Of a stretch of 43,363 bases of DNA, positions 14,094 through 22,908 are shown piece after piece. A program made the translations under genes and the position numbers. The stretch's first letter is position 1, and every line of letters begins with the position of its first letter. The notes under the pieces are model-generated. The model saw only the letters and a program-made list of their open reading frames with translations. It did no database searches and was not told the DNA's origin. This DNA comes from a virus: positions 1 through 43,363 of the IMG/VR virus record IMGVR_UViG_3300049456_000062; one strand, written 5' to 3'.

Positions 14094-15022
14094 GGCTCAG
14101 CGATCACCTCCATGCGAGATCCGATTGCGACGTTGCCCGATGCGAAGTACGTCGCGAAGCGGTTAGGAACCGTCTGACCCGACCAAGAGAACCAGCCGTT
14201 CATCTGCCAGGGCCCGCCGCTCGTGCTCAGATCCACCTGGCCTTGCCGGACGAGGCCCTGCTTCATGAGGTTCGCGTTCTGGACGTCCTGAATTATCAGC
14301 TCGGCGTTGCCGTACAGGTTCGTTCCGAAGGCAGCGGCGTCCGGTGCGAACCAGAGCGAGAGACCCACGTCGCCGTTGACGCCCGACGCCGAAGACTGCG
14401 CCACGCTGGCGCCGCCGCCGTCCCAGCGGTAGCCGTAGTGCGTTCCGCTATCGATCGTTCCGGTGCCCATCCGGAAGCCCCAGCTCTGCTTCGACACCAG
14501 TGTCGTACCGCGCGCCGTGAGGCGCACCTTGATCGTGTTAGTCCAGGCGGGGATGACGAGCACCCCGCTGTCCAACAGGGCGACGGCCGAGCCGATCTCG
14601 CCGGAGTCGTAGATGACCTTCGCGACCGCCTCGCCGACCCACCAGTTCGTTCCATCGAAGACCGCACGGATGAGCTCTCCGGCGGCGACGATGCGGGGGT
14701 AGCCCGAGTACGTGCGGATGTTGCCCGTGCCGCCGCCGTTGTTGCGGATCGTCTGGACGTTCGCGAAGAGCAGGTTCACGGTCTGACCCGCGATGGGGCC
14801 GAGCGCGTCGTTGATCGAGTCGACGTTTCCGGTGACAGCTGTCACCTTGTGGAACTGCGACGTGATCGTGAGCGTGTTCGCCGAGATTGACGCGTCGACC
14901 GCGGCGATCGCGGCGCCTCCGATCGCGAGGTAGTTCACGTCGGCCACGAGGTTCTCGTAGTTCGTGAGACCGACCGATTGGCCAGTGATGCGATCAAGGA
15001 TCGCGTTCAGGCGGCTGCTCAT
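14090..15022 (-). CDS. Receptor-binding/tail fibre candidate
   Basis: 310 residues. The N-terminal 60 residues look like an attachment region (SSRLNAILDRITGQSVGLTN), then Gly/Asn/Ser/Thr-rich beta sequence with many aromatics (YSGYPRIVAAGELIRAVFDG, YGYRWDGGGASVAQSSASG). No enzyme motif. Position at the distal end of the tail genes and followed by a chaperone-like gene supports a role in host binding. Confidence 0.7.
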   Translation of the reverse strand: MSSRLNAILDRITGQSVGLTNYENLVADVNYLAIGGAAIAAVDASISANTLTITSQFHKVTAVTGNVDSINDALGPIAGQTVNLLFANVQTIRNNGGGTGNIRTYSGYPRIVAAGELIRAVFDGTNWWVGEAVAKVIYDSGEIGSAVALLDSGVLVIPAWTNTIKVRLTARGTTLVSKQSWGFRMGTGTIDSGTHYGYRWDGGGASVAQSSASGVNGDVGLSLWFAPDAAAFGTNLYGNAELIIQDVQNANLMKQGLVRQGQVDLSTSGGPWQMNGWFSWSGQTVPNRFATYFASGNVAIGSRMEVIAEP

Positions 15023-15061
15023 CGAGCGGCTCCTTTGGTCGCGAGGGAGGTGATCGGCGCG

Positions 15062-16282
15062 CTACGGGTAACGCAGTCCGTCGGTGCCGTCGATCGGCGA
15101 GTCGACGGTGAACGCCTTCTGGGGGCGCGCCTTCATGAGGTATTGGGCTTGGTGCAGACCCGTGGAGATCGAGTGGCTGATCTGCTGGATGATCCCGTCG
15201 CCGGTCGTCCCGCCGAAGTCGTCGAGGACGCCAAAGACATTGAGCGGCCCGTTTGTCAGGATCGCGAGCAACGTCGCGTTGTCGACATTTGCGAGCGTGA
15301 CCTCGAGCGGTTGCTTGCCCTGAACGCCTTCGAAGACGAGCTCATCTGAGAGCGATTGCCCGCCGGTTCCCCCTGGCACATAGGGGGAACTGACTGCTGC
15401 GAGATCTGCACGCCCGAACCTCTGCTCGGCGTCGATGTCGAGCGAGCTCCACGTGCGCAGCACGGCGCCGGTCGCCGGGTCTGTCTTCTCAACGGTGACG
15501 CGTGTGCCGATGGCGTCGAGATCGATGCCAGCCTGAACTTCGGAAGCCTGATCGGTGACGACGATCATCGCGTCAGCCGGGCGGGCCAGCGGCGTGTCGT
15601 GCTGCTGATAGACGGGGGTTCCGTCGCGTACTACGAAGATCGTTCCGAGGTCGGCGGCGAGCAGGTTGGTGAAGATCTGCGTGATCGAGAGACTGCCGTC
15701 TGCTGAGAAGTCGTCGAGCGGGATTCCTTCGTCAGCGATCGGTGTGAGCATCGGGTCAACGAAGGCCACCAGGAGCACAAAGACGCTGCCGACCGTCGTC
15801 GGTCCCGTCGACGGGACCGTCGGGTAGACGCGCGACGCCCAGAGCAGGAAGTCTTCGGCGTAGAGCTCGCAGCTTCGCTTGGTCGAGTTCCACATCGCAT
15901 GCCGCAGATAGCCGCGGAAGAGCGGGTAGCCGACCGCGTCGACCGCGGCCGTAAGGCGCACCGGCCGCATCGGAACGAATCCCGGTGTGGGCGAGTTCAG
16001 CGGCGAGGCTGGGTTAGTCGGATTCCAGAAGTCGGGCTCGTCAACACGAGCGACGGTGATCGTCAGATTCGCCGGCTGCACCGCGGCCATCTGGTTGTCC
16101 GTACCTTCGACGAGCTGGTACGGCCCTTCTGCGTCGTCGGTGATGTCGTCGAAGGTGCCGTCGAAGAGGCCGACGTCGGTGAGTCCGTCGGTGCCGTCGA
16201 TCGGCGAGTCGACGGTGAACGCGCCGGCGACGTTCTCGTTGAAGGCGATCTCGAGCTTGTAGCTCGCGCTGTCCGAGGGCAT
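15062..16282 (-). CDS. Distal/minor tail protein with terminal duplicated peptide
   Basis: 406 residues, directly downstream of the tape measure, the usual place of Dit or minor tail proteins. Beta-rich (SYKLEIAFNENVAGAFTVDS; NLTITVARVDEPDFWN). The peptide AFTVDSPIDGTDGL occurs near both ends (about residues 20-33 and 390-403), from a 41-bp DNA direct repeat. The second copy sits just four codons before the stop. Function by position. Confidence 0.75.
   Translation of the reverse strand: MPSDSASYKLEIAFNENVAGAFTVDSPIDGTDGLTDVGLFDGTFDDITDDAEGPYQLVEGTDNQMAAVQPANLTITVARVDEPDFWNPTNPASPLNSPTPGFVPMRPVRLTAAVDAVGYPLFRGYLRHAMWNSTKRSCELYAEDFLLWASRVYPTVPSTGPTTVGSVFVLLVAFVDPMLTPIADEGIPLDDFSADGSLSITQIFTNLLAADLGTIFVVRDGTPVYQQHDTPLARPADAMIVVTDQASEVQAGIDLDAIGTRVTVEKTDPATGAVLRTWSSLDIDAEQRFGRADLAAVSSPYVPGGTGGQSLSDELVFEGVQGKQPLEVTLANVDNATLLAILTNGPLNVFGVLDDFGGTTGDGIIQQISHSISTGLHQAQYLMKARPQKAFTVDSPIDGTDGLRYP
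15075..15115. repeat. 41-bp direct repeat, copy at the gene's 3' end
   Basis: Identical to 16182-16222. Starts agtccgtcggtgccg and ends gacggtgaacgc on the plus strand. The copies are 1107 bp apart, a multiple of three, so both encode AFTVDSPIDGTDGL in the same frame. Confidence 0.97.
16182..16222. repeat. 41-bp direct repeat, copy at the gene's 5' end
   Basis: Identical to 15075-15115. This is the N-terminal copy, inside the 15062-16282 gene. Sequence differs immediately outside the 41 bases on both sides. Confidence 0.97.
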
Positions 16283-19200
16283 CAGACCGAGACAACCTGG
16301 CCGAGCGCGGGCGCGATCGCCTTGGCGGCAATCCGAACGGTGTGACGGTCGCGCGAGGCACCGTCGATCGCCGCGCGGCCGAGCTCCTTGCCGTCGACCA
16401 TGAGGATGACGTCTCCTCCGGAGAGCGGGAACGTCTGGCCATTCGTGCCGGAGTAGATCTCTCCGCGATGCACCTTTGCGATGCCCGTCTGGAGCACTTC
16501 GCCACCGATGTCGAGCGACGGGAGTTCGTGGGCGCCACCGATGTTCGGGAACGAGTAGGTCACGGTGCTGCCGGGCCGATCGTCCGGAGGTGCGCCGCCG
16601 ATCCCCGGGGGGGCGCCCGTATCGGGCGCGGTGCCGGTCAGCTTCCCGATGTAGTCGGCAAGCGATTCGAACGCGGCGAGGAGCTCGCCTACGGTCGAGG
16701 ACAGGTTGGCGAAGTCCGGGATCGTCGCCGTGTCGATGAGCAGTCCGTACTCAGCTGCGATGCCGGCGAGGTCGGTCATGCTGCCGGTGCCGTTCTGCAA
16801 TGCGTCGCCGAGCGCGGCGAGCTGGCGGTTCATCTCGGCTTCGGCGGCAGCGCGGTCGGCCTGGATCTTCTTGACGTCGGCCGCGTAATCGGCGTCGGCC
16901 TTCGTGCGCTCGGCGGTCGCGTCGATCGAGAGGTTGTTCTCGGTGATCGCACGCTGCGCTGAGGCGACCGCTGCGTTGTCGGTCGCGAGCGTGGTTGTGT
17001 CAGCCCCACCGGTCTGGTCGGTCGCGAGCTGCTGGATCGCCTGCGTGAGCGCGTCGTTCAGGCTCGACACGGTGTCCGCGGCCTGCATGTCCGCGAGCTG
17101 CTTCTCGAGCGGCGTCTGCGCACCATTCTGGAAGAAGGTCGAGGCAGCATCGTCGAGCAGCTTCTGCGTCGCAGCGTCGAAGCTGGCGTCGAGCTCGTTC
17201 GTCACGTTCGATAAGAACGAGCCGACCTGCGACTGGAGCGTCGAGACGACGTTCTGGAGCTGCGAGACGATCTGCTGATCGACATTCGATAGCTGCGTCG
17301 TGACCTTCGTGATTTCCTTCTGGATCGCGGCGCGCTGCTTGCCGGTCGAACCGGCGAGCTTGGCCTTCAGCTTCGCCAGCTCGCTGTTCAGGATCGACGT
17401 CTGCGACGAGAGATCGCCGAGCAGGGTCGCCTGGAAGTCCTGAGCGGCCTTACCAGTGAGCGACTGCGCGTAGGTGGAATCGGCCTTGAACTTCTGGATG
17501 GCCGCCGCGAGCTGCGTCCTGAGGCTGGCCGGCAGGAGCGCGTCGCCGGTCACGACGATCGCGTCCTTAATGAGCGCCTGTACCTTCGGGATCTTCGCCT
17601 CAACGGTGGCGAGCGCCTTGCCGAGCTCGATCTTCGACTTGCCCTTGGCCGTGTTGTAGGCCTTCTGCAGCGACGACTGCTCAGCCGTGAGATCGGAGAG
17701 CTCGTCCTGCAGGTACCTCTTCGCCGTGCCTCCGACGTTGTGGAGCGCCGACGCGTTCCCGGCGTTGACCTTCGCGCGGTTCGCGAGGTCGGTCGCAAGC
17801 ACCGGGATGACCGGCGGCTTCGGCGGCTTCTTCCCGAGGTTCTTCGCGAACGCGGGATCATTGCCGAAGACGGGCGTCGTGTCCGAGAGGAGCCCGGGAT
17901 GCGACTCGACGTACGCGTCGCCCTTCCACGGCGAGTAGCCGCTCGAGCTGAACAGGTCGTGGGCGATCGTCGCCTGCGCCGCCGGATGCATCCGCAGCCA
18001 AGCCACGAACGCCTTCGGATCCATGCTCCCCGACAGTCCAAACATCGGCGCGTACCTGGCCGTGCGGTCAGGCCCAAGCGCGCCGTAGAAGTTCTCCTGG
18101 AACAGCCCGGCCGAGTAGTCCTTCGTATTCGGGTTGTCGTTCAACGCGTTGTAGCGAAGGCCGCTCTCAGCGCCTGCGATCCCGACGAAGTTCGATGCCT
18201 GATCGGGGGTGAATCCCGCGTTGATGAGGAGCTGGTAGACCTGGTTGGTTGAATACTTGCCCGACGCGCTCTTCGCAGGCGGCACGTTCTGACCAACCCC
18301 GTGGGCAGCCTTCGCGGCCGTCTCCGGGTCGACGGCGCCAGATGCGGCGGCAGCGGCGGCGCCCGCGACGGTTGTGATCGCGGTGATCGCGTTGCTCTTG
18401 AACGCGTCCGCCCATGCGTTGCCGGCGAGGTCTCCTGCGGCGGCGAAGTGTGCGGCTGCGGAGTCCTTGAACTGATCGACGAACGAGACGACATCGTGCA
18501 TCGCCGCCTTGATCTTTCCGCCGATCCCGGGCACCCAGCCGAGGGCCTTGCCGAGCCCTTCGGCGAGGCCCTGAACCTCGAGCAGCATGCCGTAGATCGC
18601 CGCATCGACGATGCCGAGCACGCCCTGCCAGGCGGCCTTGAAGATGATCTCGAGGAACTGGCCGAAGTTGGTGAACCAGGTCTTGATCTCCGACCAGTGT
18701 CGGATGATCTCGCCCGCTGCGAAGATCGCGCCAGCGATCACAGCGGCCTCCGGCCCCATCGCGATCGCGATCGCGGCCCCGATCGCCATGATCCCTGCGA
18801 CGATCGGCGCGCTGTTACCGAGATCGTCGCGCATCGACCGGTAGAACGCCCCGAGGGCCTCGGATGCGGTCTTGACGACGGCGACGAAGTCGGAGAGCGC
18901 GCCGCCGACGAGCTCGCGGATCACGGTCTTGTTGCGATCGATGAAGTCGGCGACGCTGTTCAGCCCGTTCGTCAGATCCTTGAGCGCGACCTTGGAGACC
19001 GGATACAGCGCGGCACCGAGATCTCCGATCACCCGGCCGAGCGAGACGATCAGGTTGCCGACGAGCTGGAGCGACGTCTTCGCCTCGTTCATCGAGTCGC
19101 CGAGCTGGCCGGAAGCGTCCTTGGCGTGCAGCCATGAGTCGACGAGCTCCGCTCCGTCACGCGCGGCCGTCGAGAGCCATGTCTCGAGCGGGATCGCCGC

Positions 19201-20166
19201 CCGGCCGAGCACTCCGAGCGCGTCGAACAGACTGAGCGCTGCCGACGAGAGGATCACGAGGTTGTGCGCGCCGGAGGCCATCAGCGGGCCGAAGATGCTG
19301 GCGAACTCGGAGGAGCCAAAGAACTTGCCCCACTCCGTCGCAACCTGTCCGATCGCGTCCCCGAACGCTTCAAGCGCACGAGTGACCGCGCCGACAGTCG
19401 ACGGTGACAGAGCCGATTTCAAGCCTTCCGTGAGCCCGGGGAACATCGCCTGATCGGCGACCTGCTCCAGGTGCTTCATGAAGCCGTCGAGTGAGCGGAC
19501 GGTCTGCACGAACTCCTGGGCGGTCGGGTTGAGACCGTCGAAGGCCTTCTTGTCCCCCTCGATCGCCGAGGTGACGCCGTGGAACGCAAGCGCAAGCGTT
19601 CCAAGCACGCCGACTCCCATGCCGGCGAAGGCGGGGATCGACGCGAGCGCGCCGGCCACAGCAGGTCCTGCGGCCGGCCCGATGAGCGTGCCGCCAGCGA
19701 CCGCGGCTCCGAGCAGACCGACGCTCGTGCCGCCGATCTGCTTGGAGCCGAGGCTCTGGGAGACCCTGACCTCGGTGAGCTTCCGCTTCGCCTGGTCGGC
19801 GTTGCGGGAGATCTCGTTCAGGCCCGCGCTGATCTCCTTGGCGGCGACTTCCGACTCGGCAGCTTGCGCCTCGCCGAGCTTGACGTGCTCAAGGTGCTCG
19901 TTCGCTTCCATCGCTGCACGGCCGACGCTGCTGATCGACCGCTCGATGCGATCGGCGATCGCGTTCGACTCCGCGGAGGTACGACCGTCGAGCTTCACCT
20001 TGTTCAGCTCGATCTCGGCGACTCGCGCGACCTTCGCGATGGCATCGAGCGCCTCGCGCATCCCGCCGGCGTCGACCTTGCCCTCGCGCATGTCCTTCGA
20101 GAACTGCGCCTTGTTGACCTCGAGGTCGAGGACTGCCTTACCGAGATTCTGGCTATTCGCTGACAT
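16282..20166 (-). CDS. Tape measure protein with muralytic domain
   Basis: 1294 residues, the longest gene, setting tail length. The N-terminus (about 1-150) is coiled coil; residues 160-215 and 480-520 have hydrophobic stretches (GVGVLGTLALAFHGV; IVAGIMAIGAAIAIAMGPEA) typical of tape measures. At about 640-745 a phage tail-lysozyme-like domain is visible (QVYQLLINAGFTPDQASNFV, GIAGAESGLRYNALN with a likely catalytic Glu, AGLFQENFYGALG). The C-terminal third is again coiled coil. The lytic domain would open peptidoglycan during DNA entry. Follows the tail chaperone pair as in most siphoviruses. Confidence 0.95.
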   Translation of the reverse strand: MSANSQNLGKAVLDLEVNKAQFSKDMREGKVDAGGMREALDAIAKVARVAEIELNKVKLDGRTSAESNAIADRIERSISSVGRAAMEANEHLEHVKLGEAQAAESEVAAKEISAGLNEISRNADQAKRKLTEVRVSQSLGSKQIGGTSVGLLGAAVAGGTLIGPAAGPAVAGALASIPAFAGMGVGVLGTLALAFHGVTSAIEGDKKAFDGLNPTAQEFVQTVRSLDGFMKHLEQVADQAMFPGLTEGLKSALSPSTVGAVTRALEAFGDAIGQVATEWGKFFGSSEFASIFGPLMASGAHNLVILSSAALSLFDALGVLGRAAIPLETWLSTAARDGAELVDSWLHAKDASGQLGDSMNEAKTSLQLVGNLIVSLGRVIGDLGAALYPVSKVALKDLTNGLNSVADFIDRNKTVIRELVGGALSDFVAVVKTASEALGAFYRSMRDDLGNSAPIVAGIMAIGAAIAIAMGPEAAVIAGAIFAAGEIIRHWSEIKTWFTNFGQFLEIIFKAAWQGVLGIVDAAIYGMLLEVQGLAEGLGKALGWVPGIGGKIKAAMHDVVSFVDQFKDSAAAHFAAAGDLAGNAWADAFKSNAITAITTVAGAAAAAASGAVDPETAAKAAHGVGQNVPPAKSASGKYSTNQVYQLLINAGFTPDQASNFVGIAGAESGLRYNALNDNPNTKDYSAGLFQENFYGALGPDRTARYAPMFGLSGSMDPKAFVAWLRMHPAAQATIAHDLFSSSGYSPWKGDAYVESHPGLLSDTTPVFGNDPAFAKNLGKKPPKPPVIPVLATDLANRAKVNAGNASALHNVGGTAKRYLQDELSDLTAEQSSLQKAYNTAKGKSKIELGKALATVEAKIPKVQALIKDAIVVTGDALLPASLRTQLAAAIQKFKADSTYAQSLTGKAAQDFQATLLGDLSSQTSILNSELAKLKAKLAGSTGKQRAAIQKEITKVTTQLSNVDQQIVSQLQNVVSTLQSQVGSFLSNVTNELDASFDAATQKLLDDAASTFFQNGAQTPLEKQLADMQAADTVSSLNDALTQAIQQLATDQTGGADTTTLATDNAAVASAQRAITENNLSIDATAERTKADADYAADVKKIQADRAAAEAEMNRQLAALGDALQNGTGSMTDLAGIAAEYGLLIDTATIPDFANLSSTVGELLAAFESLADYIGKLTGTAPDTGAPPGIGGAPPDDRPGSTVTYSFPNIGGAHELPSLDIGGEVLQTGIAKVHRGEIYSGTNGQTFPLSGGDVILMVDGKELGRAAIDGASRDRHTVRIAAKAIAPALGQVVSV

Positions 20167-20620
20167 CGGCTGGCACCTCCCCGCTCTCCCATTGCTCTTT
20201 GGTCACGAATGTCGTGCGGATGCCGAAAGCGGCGAGATCGTCGGGAGATTTCGGACGAATGGGCTTCTCCTTACGTCCGAGCAGCGAGTGGAGACGACGG
20301 AAAATCCACTTGCTCGATTCGGGCTTCATGTGTGGCACGGCGGCTGCTTCGATCGCCTGGAGTTGGTGCTCCGCGTCGAGCCGAGGCAGCATCTCGGCGT
20401 AGACCTTCAGGAGCCACGCCGGGGCGTGGAACCACGCTTCCGGGGCGCCGCCGTAGAACTTCTGGAGGCGCGTGACGAGCTCGACTTCGCCGATCCCCTC
20501 TTGCGTGAGCTTGTCGGCTTCTTCTTCGCCGGCTGCCGTCTCGGGGTCGGCGTCTGGGGAGAAGGGTCGGCCACTCCCTGCGCAGAACGCGCCACCCAGA
20601 ACGCAAAGATCGACGCGCAC
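20153..20620 (-). CDS. Tail assembly chaperone frameshift extension (T part)
   Basis: Likely expressed only as a -1 frameshift fusion to the upstream chaperone rather than from its own start. Credible protein begins about ADPETAAGEEEADKLTQEG and continues to KEQWESGEVPADVSE, overlapping the tape measure start by 14 bases. The shift should occur between about 20620 and 20530; candidate slip points are G-GGA, GA-CCC and C-CCG runs, but no textbook heptamer stands out. Confidence 0.78.
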   Translation of the reverse strand: MRVDLCVLGGAFCAGSGRPFSPDADPETAAGEEEADKLTQEGIGEVELVTRLQKFYGGAPEAWFHAPAWLLKVYAEMLPRLDAEHQLQAIEAAAVPHMKPESSKWIFRRLHSLLGRKEKPIRPKSPDDLAAFGIRTTFVTKEQWESGEVPADVSE

Positions 20621-20901
20621 TCCCAGTCCTCGAGCTCCTCCGGAGGCTCGACGAGGACGAGATGCGCGAGGTCGTGGAGGAGCTTCGAGCCACGCTCAGC
20701 GAGCGCGTCGAGATCCTCCTCGGTTTTTCCGTCCTCCGCCGCTTCAGCGTCGGACTCCTTGATCTTCTTGAGGATGAAGTCGAGCCGGCGGCGCTCGAGG
20801 ATCGAGAACTCCTGCTTGTTCTTGATCTCCAACATCTTGCCGCCCCTGAGCTTCACTTCATCACGATCGAAGAGCGTGCTGAGATCGAACGTTTCTCCCA
20901 T
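20407..20901 (-). CDS. Tail assembly chaperone (G-type)
   Basis: About 164 residues from ATG at 20901 (MGETFDLSTLFDRDEVKLRG). The first 105 residues are well ordered and acidic; after SAQGVADPSPQ the frame becomes Ser/Arg/Lys-rich. A second frame (20153-20620) continues in the -1 register with good protein character, the classical arrangement of lambda G/GT chaperones between the major tail protein and tape measure. Confidence 0.82.
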   Translation of the reverse strand: MGETFDLSTLFDRDEVKLRGGKMLEIKNKQEFSILERRRLDFILKKIKESDAEAAEDGKTEEDLDALAERGSKLLHDLAHLVLVEPPEELEDWECASIFAFWVARSAQGVADPSPQTPTPRRQPAKKKPTSSRKRGSAKSSSSRASRSSTAAPRKRGSTPRRGS

Positions 20902-20915
20902 GACTGTGACCCTCC

Positions 20916-21116
20916 TTAGAGGTCTGTGTCTTCGGTGTCTGTGAGCTGCAGCTCGACGCCGTGCGCTTCGCATAGGTCGACGAGCCGTTGAACCTGGCGC
21001 TGCAACCTCCCGGCCTGCCGGCGGTGATGCAGTTGAAGGCGTTTGTGGCCTTCGGCCTGTTCATGCAGCGTCTTGGCTACGCCCTGGAGGGCGGCTATGA
21101 CGGCCGCGTTGAACAT
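20916..21116 (-). CDS. Small hypothetical protein in the tail region
   Basis: 66 residues, mostly helical (FNAAVIAALQGVAKTLHEQA, RQVQRLVDLCEAHGVELQLT). Lies between the major tail protein and chaperone genes with tight spacing on both sides. No family recognised. Confidence 0.65.
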   Translation of the reverse strand: MFNAAVIAALQGVAKTLHEQAEGHKRLQLHHRRQAGRLQRQVQRLVDLCEAHGVELQLTDTEDTDL

Positions 21117-21122
21117 GGCGAA

Positions 21123-21686
21123 CTACGAGGTCTGGGCGACGAGCGTGCCGAATCCGCTCGTCGGATCCTCGAGGAACTCCCAGGTGCAGGCGAATCCCGC
21201 GGGGCCGCTGAGCCCGAAGTTCGGTGCCGGGTTGGCGGCCTGGAACGCGATCGGCACCTGGTACTGCGCGTTCAGGCTGTCGTTGTACGGCGAGTTGCCA
21301 CGCGCGAGCAGCGCGTAGACGGCGACGTTCTGCCCCTGCTGGAGCGAGATCGTCTTCGTCGCGGGCGGCCCGACCTGCGTCGAAACCGACGCGTTGTTGA
21401 GCACGAGCGCGATCTGCTCGAGCGTGGCATCGACGAGCTCGAACTCGATGGTCGAGACCTCCGAGTCACGCCAGACCTTGCGGTTGCCCGTCGAGCCGAC
21501 CGGCTTCCACCGCTGGAGGTTCTGGGTATGCGTGACCGTGACGCCCTTCTCGTCGTAGTTCTTCGTGCCGTTGGTGCCGAGCTTGATCCACGACCCCGAA
21601 GGGTTCGCGTTCGTCACCGGGAACGCCGTTCCGACCGGTGCGACCCAGACGGTGTACGGCCCCACGACGACTTCATAGGGGGTCAT
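21123..21686 (-). CDS. Major tail protein
   Basis: 187 residues. Beta-rich tube-protein composition, starting TPYEVVVGPYTVWVAPVGTA, with WIKLGTNGTKNYDEKGVTVT and ISLQQGQNVAVYALLARGN. Phi13/lambda-V-like tail tube proteins have this size, this 'x-W-x-x-L-G-x-x-x-G' opening and this position upstream of the chaperones. It polymerises to the tail tube. Confidence 0.85.
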   Translation of the reverse strand: MTPYEVVVGPYTVWVAPVGTAFPVTNANPSGSWIKLGTNGTKNYDEKGVTVTHTQNLQRWKPVGSTGNRKVWRDSEVSTIEFELVDATLEQIALVLNNASVSTQVGPPATKTISLQQGQNVAVYALLARGNSPYNDSLNAQYQVPIAFQAANPAPNFGLSGPAGFACTWEFLEDPTSGFGTLVAQTS

Positions 21687-21690
21687 CTAG

Positions 21691-22071
21691 CTAGCCCTCC
21701 TTCTTGTCGGGGTCGCCCTCGGCACGAGTGCCGTCGGGCAGGTAGCACGCCGCTTCGAGCACCTCGATCTTGGCGGCGATGTCGAGCGGGCCTTCGCCGT
21801 TCTGCGGCTCGGGCCAATCGACGCCAAGGCCTTCGGCCAGAGCGTCGATCTTGCGATGGCTCTCGGGCCACAACGCCGGCACGTCGCCGTCGATGACGGT
21901 GACGTCGGCGTAGTCACACCCGAGAAGGTGCTGCGCGGTCGCGACCGAGACGTTGTCGGTCTCACCGACAGCGATCTTTGTGTCGTCGTCGATCTCAAGG
22001 ACGTGCGTCGGCCCGTCGTAGCGCAGCGTGATCGGACGGGCCTGGTTGGCCGGCTTCTTCGGGCGCGGCAT
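21691..22071 (-). CDS. Hypothetical protein in head-tail region
   Basis: 126 residues. Lys/Pro-rich start, then ITLRYDGPTHVLEIDDDTKI and a helical acidic C-terminus ending DPDKKEG. It has the size of small phage capsid accessory proteins but no family is recognised. Confidence 0.68.
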   Translation of the reverse strand: MPRPKKPANQARPITLRYDGPTHVLEIDDDTKIAVGETDNVSVATAQHLLGCDYADVTVIDGDVPALWPESHRKIDALAEGLGVDWPEPQNGEGPLDIAAKIEVLEAACYLPDGTRAEGDPDKKEG

Positions 22072-22075
22072 TGTG

Positions 22076-22420
22076 CTACGCCGGGAGCTGGAGGACGGCG
22101 ACGGTGAGGCCGGTGGCCTCGGAGACGGTGAAGGAGATGTCGTGGTTGATGTCGTCGTACACGGTCGGATCGAACGGGCCGGTGTGGACGTCTCCTGTCG
22201 TCGCCGGAACGTTGTTCGTCACCGCGGCGAGCGCCTTGCCCTTGAGCGTCCCGTTCGTCGTGAACGTGACCGTGCAGGCGTTCGCGCCCGTCTTCTTGAA
22301 GTACAGGATCGTCTTGCCGTTGTTGCGAACCTTGTACGTGTTGCCGATGGCGAGCGCCTGATAGTTCACGGCGACGCCGGAGTCGAGCATCACGTCGGGG
22401 TTCAGGACGATGGTGGCCAA
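22076..22420 (-). CDS. Head decoration-like protein
   Basis: 114 residues, all beta in character: ALAIGNTYKVRNNGKTILYF, then CTVTFTTNGTLKG, VPATTGDVHTGPFDPTVYDD, ISFTVSEATGLTVAVL. A family of short phage proteins with this pattern occurs among head and connector genes and is thought to decorate capsids. Role inferred from resemblance and position. Confidence 0.62.
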   Translation of the reverse strand: MATIVLNPDVMLDSGVAVNYQALAIGNTYKVRNNGKTILYFKKTGANACTVTFTTNGTLKGKALAAVTNNVPATTGDVHTGPFDPTVYDDINHDISFTVSEATGLTVAVLQLPA

Positions 22421-22469
22421 CGTGGCCTCCTTCCGGTTCGAGAGGGAGCGAGACTGGCCGAGCGCGCGT

Positions 22470-22898
22470 CTACGCGGCTGCGACTTCCGAAGCCGTCACG
22501 AGCCAGCTCGACAGCGTGACCGGCCATTGCGTATCCGGATCGATCCCCGGCACGCCTTTCGAGAGACAGACCGCTGCGTGCAGAAGCACGTCGGCGGAGA
22601 CGGTGCGCTTGAGATGCTTGAGCGCACCGTAGGCAGCGAGGTAGACGTTCCATCCCTCGTGCTGATTGGCGCCGTAGCACCAAAGGTCGATGCGGCTCCG
22701 ACCCCACTCGCTGAGGCCCTCGCGTCCGCCGGGACCTCCTGCCGGCTTGGCGACGATGCACGCCTGCGGCATCGCCTTGCGCGTCACGTCGTCGCCAGGA
22801 ACCTCCACGCCGTAGACACGAGCGTCGACAAGGCCCGAGACGTCGCTGTCGGTCAGGAGAAAGGCGATCAGCGCTGCGAGTGGATCGGCGGCAGCCAT
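22470..22898 (-). CDS. Tail terminator/completion protein
   Basis: 142 residues from ATG at 22898. Begins AAADPLAALIAFLLTDSDVS, with DARVYGVEVPGDDVTRKAMP and IDLWCYGANQHEGWNVYLAA. The size, the N-terminal 'L..dl' helix, and place after the HK97-gp10-like gene fit DUF3168-type tail terminators that cap the tail tube. Confidence 0.72.
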   Translation of the reverse strand: MAAADPLAALIAFLLTDSDVSGLVDARVYGVEVPGDDVTRKAMPQACIVAKPAGGPGGREGLSEWGRSRIDLWCYGANQHEGWNVYLAAYGALKHLKRTVSADVLLHAAVCLSKGVPGIDPDTQWPVTLSSWLVTASEVAAA

Positions 22899-22908
22899 CG
22901 GCCCTCCT

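Noticed and set aside
19478-20944. 488-codon plus-strand frame
   Set aside because: Antisense to the tape measure and tail chaperones; no family, no start signal.
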